64,000 nt of DNA from an uncultured Eubacteriales bacterium. Lineage in GTDB: Bacteria; Bacillota; Clostridia; Lachnospirales; Lachnospiraceae. Below, piece by piece: positions 59,803 through 64,000 of the stretch (within the stretch, counting starts at the first letter, position 1; every line of letters begins with the position of its first letter). The translations under genes and the position numbers were made by a program. The stretch lies in assembly GCA_949294665.1 (NCBI GenBank), contig CASFID010000044.1, forward strand, positions 1 through 64,000, read 5' to 3'. Below the pieces are notes generated by a model. The model searched no databases and was not told the DNA's origin. It worked only from the letters and a program-made list of their open reading frames with translations.

Positions 59803-60762
59803 CTAGCTCAGCACTTCTTCCTCCCGTTCTCTGAAGTATTGTATCGTATCCGCCGCCATCCGCCGTTTCGCTTCTTCCGGATACCGGATAAAGATATTAA
59901 AGCCTCCTCCGTCAATATATCCTGTCATCTCGGGTTCTCCGACTACATAGTGTCCTTCTGTATTGAATCCGATCAGATACAGTGCCCGTATGATCGTATC
60001 GAGATCCAGAGAACCGTTTCCCAGTCCCATCCCTTTGACCGTGTCCCTGACATGAAGGTTCAGCAGATATTTTCCATATTTAACAATCGCCTCGCCGATA
60101 TGAGGCTCCTTATCTGTGATAGGCGCCAGATCTCCGTAAATGTGCCGCACACCCGGATGGTCCACCTCTTTAATATATTCTTCCGCTTCCTGCAGACTAT
60201 GGCAGATCGGTGTGAATGCGGCATTCACCGGTTCAATTGCCGCCCTGATGTTGTTCTTTACAAAATCCTCTCCCAGATAACGCATCATATCCACGCTTCG
60301 ATCCCAGTCTCCTCCGTCGATAGGTTCCGGTGATCCGCAGGGGCCGGGCGTCACCAGGCAGTAGCTTCCGCCTAAAGATCTGCATAGATCGATATTTCCC
60401 CGCACATAGTCTATCGCATTCTGCTTCTCAAAGAAATTCGGACTGGTCATAGCTGCATTGCGTGGAGTAAGAGGACATACGCCCGAAACTCTCATATTAT
60501 ATTTTTCAAGAGACTTCCGTATTTCGCTGAGTTGTGTATGGTTACCCGAGTCAGGTCCTCCATAATTCCCCGGGATTTCAATAAAGCTGTAACCCAGTTC
60601 TGATAACCGCCTGACTGATTCTTCCACAGGTTCATAGCCGAAACACTGACTGCAAAAGGAAATATCGATACGTCTCTTCAATCTGTCGGGATGTTCCTTC
60701 TTGAGCCTGTCGAAGTCTTCTTTGATCTTCTGTGTCTTCACTTCGTAATTTTGTAATTTCAA
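59803..60762 (-). CDS. Sugar isomerase/epimerase-like TIM-barrel protein
   Basis: A 319-residue member of the xylose-isomerase-like TIM-barrel superfamily. Acidic metal-binding positions are suggested by AAIEPVN (Glu), the HIYGDLAPI strand (Asp), NLHVRD (His) and VGEPEMTGY (Glu). It would epimerise or isomerise a free sugar, ketose or inositol-type compound in the cytoplasm. It is the first gene of the minus-strand operon, just ahead of the ATPase gene, so it probably acts on the transported substrate. The exact reaction cannot be read from the sequence. Confidence 0.75.
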   Translation of the reverse strand: MKLQNYEVKTQKIKEDFDRLKKEHPDRLKRRIDISFCSQCFGYEPVEESVRRLSELGYSFIEIPGNYGGPDSGNHTQLSEIRKSLEKYNMRVSGVCPLTPRNAAMTSPNFFEKQNAIDYVRGNIDLCRSLGGSYCLVTPGPCGSPEPIDGGDWDRSVDMMRYLGEDFVKNNIRAAIEPVNAAFTPICHSLQEAEEYIKEVDHPGVRHIYGDLAPITDKEPHIGEAIVKYGKYLLNLHVRDTVKGMGLGNGSLDLDTIIRALYLIGFNTEGHYVVGEPEMTGYIDGGGFNIFIRYPEEAKRRMAADTIQYFREREEEVLS

Positions 60763-60856
60763 GCTGCTCCTCCTTTCAAATGAAACTGCACACTAAATCT
60801 CTGCATATCCTCCTTTCCAATTTCTAATATAGATATTTTGCTTTCCAAAATAGAAC

Positions 60857-60932
60857 AAATGTTAATTTAAATAAACATTTTTTCTCTATTTTTCTTTAAA
60901 TGTATTGTATAATGCATAATTTGTTTTGTCAA
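60857..60932 (-). promoter_or_regulatory. Promoter and downstream inverted repeat of the third transporter operon
   Basis: On the minus strand TTGACA (60932-60927) and TACAAT (60909-60904) are 17 bases apart. Downstream lies an inverted repeat AAATGTT (60857-60863) and AACATTT (60874-60880). The gap 60763-61061 is very AT-rich and holds no gene. Confidence 0.6.
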
Positions 60933-60973
60933 TACGTCTTTTTATTGTTAATTTTTTAATTATATCTGAACAA

Positions 60974-61003
60974 TTGACAAATAATATGAACATATGTTAC
61001 CAT
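60974..61003 (+). promoter_or_regulatory. Promoter of the aldo-keto reductase operon with palindrome
   Basis: TTGACA (60974-60979) has a weak -10 TACCAT (60998-61003) at 18 bases. The palindrome AACATATGTT (60989-60998) overlaps the spacer and resembles the AACAAATGTT half of the repeat in the divergent operon's leader. Shared control is plausible but not shown. Confidence 0.45.
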
Positions 61004-61061
61004 CGCATTAAACAATATAATAACTTCATTTCAAACTGACTATCAGAAAGGAGAACAAAGT

Positions 61062-62015
61062 ATGCGTTACAAAAAAATGGGCAAGACAGATCTTGAAGTT
61101 TCCACATTAACTATCGGCACGTGGGCCATGGGCGGCCTGGGCTATGGATCGGTAGAACGCAAAGACTGCATCAGCGCCATCCACGCCATGCTGGACCAGG
61201 GAGTAAACCATATTGACAGCGCCTGGGTATACGGACTTGGAGAATCTGACAAAGTCATCGGCGAAGCGATCCGGGGACGAAGGAATCAGTTACTGATCAC
61301 TACAAAATGCGGATTCCGAAATCCAGCCGACGGTTCCGGTCCAAACTTCCCCGACTGCTCTCCCGAATGGATCACCAAATGTTTTGAAGAAACTCTTACA
61401 AATCTGGGGACCGACTATGTCGACTTCTTCCTGATCCACGTTCCCGACGGTAATGTTCCTTTTGAGATCACCGCCGAGTGTGTGAACAAGTGGAAAGAAC
61501 AGGGTAAAGTCCGTTATACAGGGGTTTCTAATTTCGGCATCAAAGAAATGGAAGAAATGGGCAATTATCTCGATATCTCCGCTATACAGTCCGGATATTC
61601 CATGGTCGTACGCAATGAAGAAGAAAATATGAAGTGGGCCGCAGAACATAATATCGCCGTGATGACGCACAGCTCTCTTGCAAGCGGTCTTCTCACCGGC
61701 GCCATAAGAGAACTGCCAAAGCTTCCCGAAGACGATATCCGCAATCTTTATCAGTATCCTCATTTCCGCGAGCCGATGTTCTCCCAGGTCATGAAGCTTC
61801 TGGAAACGCTGGATGAAATTGCCCGGAAGAGAAATGTCCCGCTCGCGCAGATCGCTCTGAACTGGAATACACAAAAAGACTTTGTGACCACTTCCCTGTG
61901 TGGAGTGCGCAATGTCAAAGAGGCTCTTGAAAACTGTGCCGCAATGGACTGGTCCTTGACAGAAGATGAAATGCAGACAATTGACAGAGCCATTGAGGAG
62001 ACACTTGGCCAGTAA
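61062..62015 (+). CDS. Aldo-keto reductase
   Basis: A 317-residue NADPH-dependent (beta/alpha)8 oxidoreductase. The catalytic tetrad is recognisable: Asp and Tyr in HIDSAWVYG, Lys in TTKCGF and His in LIHVPDG. It would reduce or oxidise a sugar or sugar alcohol. AAAGGAG precedes the ATG by 8 bases. It is divergent from the third transporter and 36 bases before the dehydrogenase gene. Confidence 0.88.
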   Translation: MRYKKMGKTDLEVSTLTIGTWAMGGLGYGSVERKDCISAIHAMLDQGVNHIDSAWVYGLGESDKVIGEAIRGRRNQLLITTKCGFRNPADGSGPNFPDCSPEWITKCFEETLTNLGTDYVDFFLIHVPDGNVPFEITAECVNKWKEQGKVRYTGVSNFGIKEMEEMGNYLDISAIQSGYSMVVRNEEENMKWAAEHNIAVMTHSSLASGLLTGAIRELPKLPEDDIRNLYQYPHFREPMFSQVMKLLETLDEIARKRNVPLAQIALNWNTQKDFVTTSLCGVRNVKEALENCAAMDWSLTEDEMQTIDRAIEETLGQ

Positions 62016-62051
62016 TGTCCAGGTAGAGTATTAAGTATAAGGAGGCCGACA

Positions 62052-63107
62052 ATGACTAAAATTGTATTTGTATCCGAGGGGCTTATCACCAGACAGGATC
62101 TGGAGACAAGAGAAATCCCTCAGATGTTCAACGAATTTTCCGAATACGGCGTGCAGTTTCAATTCACGGAAGATCTCGCAGCTCTTAACGGGGCAGGAGG
62201 CAATATGCGGGAGGCAAACCTCAGACTGGAAAAGGAAGGACCAGACTGGGTAAAGCAAACGCCGGAGTTCCTCGCCTCTATCGCCGATGCGGATATTATA
62301 ATCATTCACTATTCCGGTGCAGGGAAAGCCTTTTTTGAGGCTGCGAAAAACCTGAAACTACTGTGTGTTATGAGAAGCGGAGTGGAAAATGTTGACATGG
62401 AAGCGGCCAGACAGCACGGGGTCGTCGTGTGCGCTTCACCCGGACGCGCCGCGGAACCGGTCGCGGATTTTACCGTAACTCTGATGCTGGCTCTGATGCG
62501 CAGACTGATATCTAACAACATGGCCGGAAGCGGGAAGTGGAAGGACGCCGTCATGGGCGTCGAGGGGATGATGAAAGGTGCGGTTGTCGGATTGCTCGGT
62601 TTTGGAAATATCGCGCAAAAAGTGGCGCTGAGACTGAAAGGGTTCGGATGCACTATCCTGACCTATGATCCGTGGGGCAGCAGAGAGACGGCTCGCAAAA
62701 TGGGAGTGCATATGGTGGATTCCATCGAAGAACTGTTCCGTTCATCGGATTACCTTTCACTGCATGCAAGACTGACAGATGACAATCATGGGATGGTAAA
62801 TGAGAAACTTTTATCATTGATGAAGCCTTCGGCTTATCTGATCAACACCGCAAGAGCCGGTTTGATCGACGAGGAGGCACTAATCGGCGCGCTGACTGAA
62901 AAGCGGATCGCCGGTGCGGCTATTGACGTTTTCTCCTGCGAGCCCCTGCCTGACGGTCATCCGTTTTTGACTCTGGACAACATTATAGCGACTCCTCACG
63001 TAGCCGGAAACGGCGGCGACTTTATACTCCGTTCCATCGAAAGTCCTGTCAATGAAATCCGACACTATTTTAAAAAGGAGCCATATTCTTACCAAATGAA
63101 CCATTAG
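62052..63107 (+). CDS. D-2-hydroxyacid dehydrogenase family (SerA-like)
   Basis: A 351-residue NAD-dependent dehydrogenase. The Rossmann motif is GLLGFGNIAQKVA, and the catalytic Arg, Glu and His are in NTARAGLID, FSCEPL and TPHVAG. It could act on a sugar-derived 2-hydroxyacid or keto acid. The N-terminal 110 residues are longer than in lactate dehydrogenases. There is no ACT domain, so it is not a full SerA. AAGGAGG lies just before the ATG. Confidence 0.85.
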   Translation: MTKIVFVSEGLITRQDLETREIPQMFNEFSEYGVQFQFTEDLAALNGAGGNMREANLRLEKEGPDWVKQTPEFLASIADADIIIIHYSGAGKAFFEAAKNLKLLCVMRSGVENVDMEAARQHGVVVCASPGRAAEPVADFTVTLMLALMRRLISNNMAGSGKWKDAVMGVEGMMKGAVVGLLGFGNIAQKVALRLKGFGCTILTYDPWGSRETARKMGVHMVDSIEELFRSSDYLSLHARLTDDNHGMVNEKLLSLMKPSAYLINTARAGLIDEEALIGALTEKRIAGAAIDVFSCEPLPDGHPFLTLDNIIATPHVAGNGGDFILRSIESPVNEIRHYFKKEPYSYQMNH

Positions 63108-63129
63108 ATCACAGATCGGGGGAGGGCAA

Positions 63130-64000
63130 ATGCATAATAAATATTTCTTAGTTATTGACAGAGGACAAAGCTCGATCAAGGCGGCTCTTTGCGATACTCA
63201 GGCAAATATTCTGGAGATGGAGTCCTGTCAGTGTCCGCCTATCAGTTCACCCCATACAGGCTGGGCGGAACAGGATATGATGACAATATGGAATCTCACA
63301 CTTACGGCCGTCCGACAATTAATAAAGAAAAATACCGGTCTGCCCGAACAGATCGCGGCGATCTCGTTTTCAGGGCAGGGTGGCGGAAATTTTCTCATAT
63401 CCGAAAACGGGCTTCCCATATATCCCGGCGTCTTGTCTCTTGACAGCCGCCACGCCGAGATCAACGCCCAAATATCCGGACCGCTTGAGGTTCCCAGAAC
63501 AGTCTCTTTTATGAGATGGCTCAAAGAAAAGGAGCCGGATGTGTTTGCAGACGCCCGATGGATACTCGGCAGCAAGGACTGGATCCGATTCCAGTTGACC
63601 GGAAAAGTAAATGCAGATATGTCTGATCCGCCGGCTCCCGTAGACGAGACATCCCGGCAGTATATGACAGACGTACTGAAACAGGCCGGCATTCCCGAGT
63701 GCGCCAAAATGCTGCCACCTCTGAAATATGCAGGGGAAATCTGCGGATATGTAACCGAAAAAGCCGCCGGAGAGACCGGCCTGCTGCCCGGCACGCCTGT
63801 CGTGACAGGCGCTCATGATATGATCGCATGTTCGGTCGGCGCCGGCGGCATACGCCCCGGCCACCTCACGATCATTCTTGGGACTCTGGGAATCAATATC
63901 GCTACAGTCGACAGGAACATATCTTTTGCCCCGGAAGAACCAGGAAAAGCCTTTACATTTCACGGCATTGTTCCGGGCGCCCGGCTGATGACAACATCCG
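63130..64000 (+). CDS. FGGY-family carbohydrate kinase (partial, cut by window end)
   Basis: An open frame of 290 codons runs without a stop to the end of the window. It begins MHNKYFLVIDRGQSSIKAALCD; IDRGQSSIK corresponds to the DxGTxxxK phosphate loop of FGGY kinases, with Arg and Gln in unusual places. SFSGQGGGNFL, LSLDSRH, SKDWIRFQLTGK and VTGAHDMIACSVGAGG are the usual FGGY landmarks. GGAGGG lies 4 to 9 bases before the ATG, and the gene is 22 bases after the dehydrogenase gene. It would phosphorylate a ketose or polyol. The substrate is unknown. Confidence 0.85.
   Translation, partial: MHNKYFLVIDRGQSSIKAALCDTQANILEMESCQCPPISSPHTGWAEQDMMTIWNLTLTAVRQLIKKNTGLPEQIAAISFSGQGGGNFLISENGLPIYPGVLSLDSRHAEINAQISGPLEVPRTVSFMRWLKEKEPDVFADARWILGSKDWIRFQLTGKVNADMSDPPAPVDETSRQYMTDVLKQAGIPECAKMLPPLKYAGEICGYVTEKAAGETGLLPGTPVVTGAHDMIACSVGAGGIRPGHLTIILGTLGINIATVDRNISFAPEEPGKAFTFHGIVPGARLMTTS

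Overview
The window looks like chromosomal DNA of an anaerobic, fermentative gut Firmicute, most likely a Lachnospiraceae-type Clostridium. The grounds are moderate GC with AT-rich promoters, strong AGGAGG ribosome sites, a ClpC/McsA pair, a Met T-box leader, an Ech-type [NiFe] hydrogenase and many ribose-type sugar ABC transporters. The genus is not proven by the sequence. There are no rRNA or tRNA genes, no insertion sequence, no CRISPR array and no prophage.

Layout. (1) 0-11 kb: an Ech energy-conserving [NiFe]-hydrogenase operon on the minus strand (echABCDE and the first codons of a sixth gene), divergent from a complete maturation operon hypABFCDE. (2) 11-13.5 kb: a hairpin-rich repeat, a DUF4869-like gene, an AAA/DUF4143 ATPase preceded by three 33-bp direct repeats, and a small helical protein. 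(3) 13.6-22.4 kb: a polyol catabolic locus, probably for a tetritol (erythritol or threitol). It has a ROK regulator, an HPr-like protein, a ribose-type ABC transporter, a zinc alcohol dehydrogenase, split DhaK and DhaL kinase subunits and an RpiB-like isomerase. Two divergent promoters of near-identical sequence link uptake to catabolism. (4) 22.5-27.6 kb: CydDC-type exporter, YgbA-like and YbaN-like proteins under a divergent cysteine-rich MarR regulator with a clear operator. (5) 27.7-36 kb: a fructan or difructose-anhydride locus with GH172, two GH32 enzymes, an ABC uptake system without its own ATPase and a LacI regulator. (6) 36-41.3 kb: clpC-mcsA, and an aminotransferase/arginase-fold pair. 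(7) 41.3-51.6 kb: an undescribed operon joining an Anabaena-sensory-rhodopsin-transducer-like protein, a metal-ligand-deficient M24 protein, a RhaM-like mutarotase, a large TIM-barrel glycosidase, an M81/MlrC hydrolase, a ribose-type ABC transporter and a LacI regulator. (8) 51.7-55 kb: a Phd/PIN toxin-antitoxin pair and metG behind a T-box. (9) 55-64 kb: a third ribose-type transporter with two permeases, a sugar isomerase and, divergently, an aldo-keto reductase, a 2-hydroxyacid dehydrogenase and an FGGY kinase cut by the window edge.

How it fits together: three ribose-type importers and one oligosaccharide importer feed separate carbohydrate pathways, each with local regulators and operators visible in the DNA. 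The Ech hydrogenase would dispose of reduced ferredoxin from fermentation as H2 while pumping ions. The most novel candidates are region 7, the tetritol pathway with an RpiB-like enzyme lacking the ring-opening histidine, and the GH172/GH32 locus. A fossil of a toxin-antitoxin junction lies at 41.34 kb.
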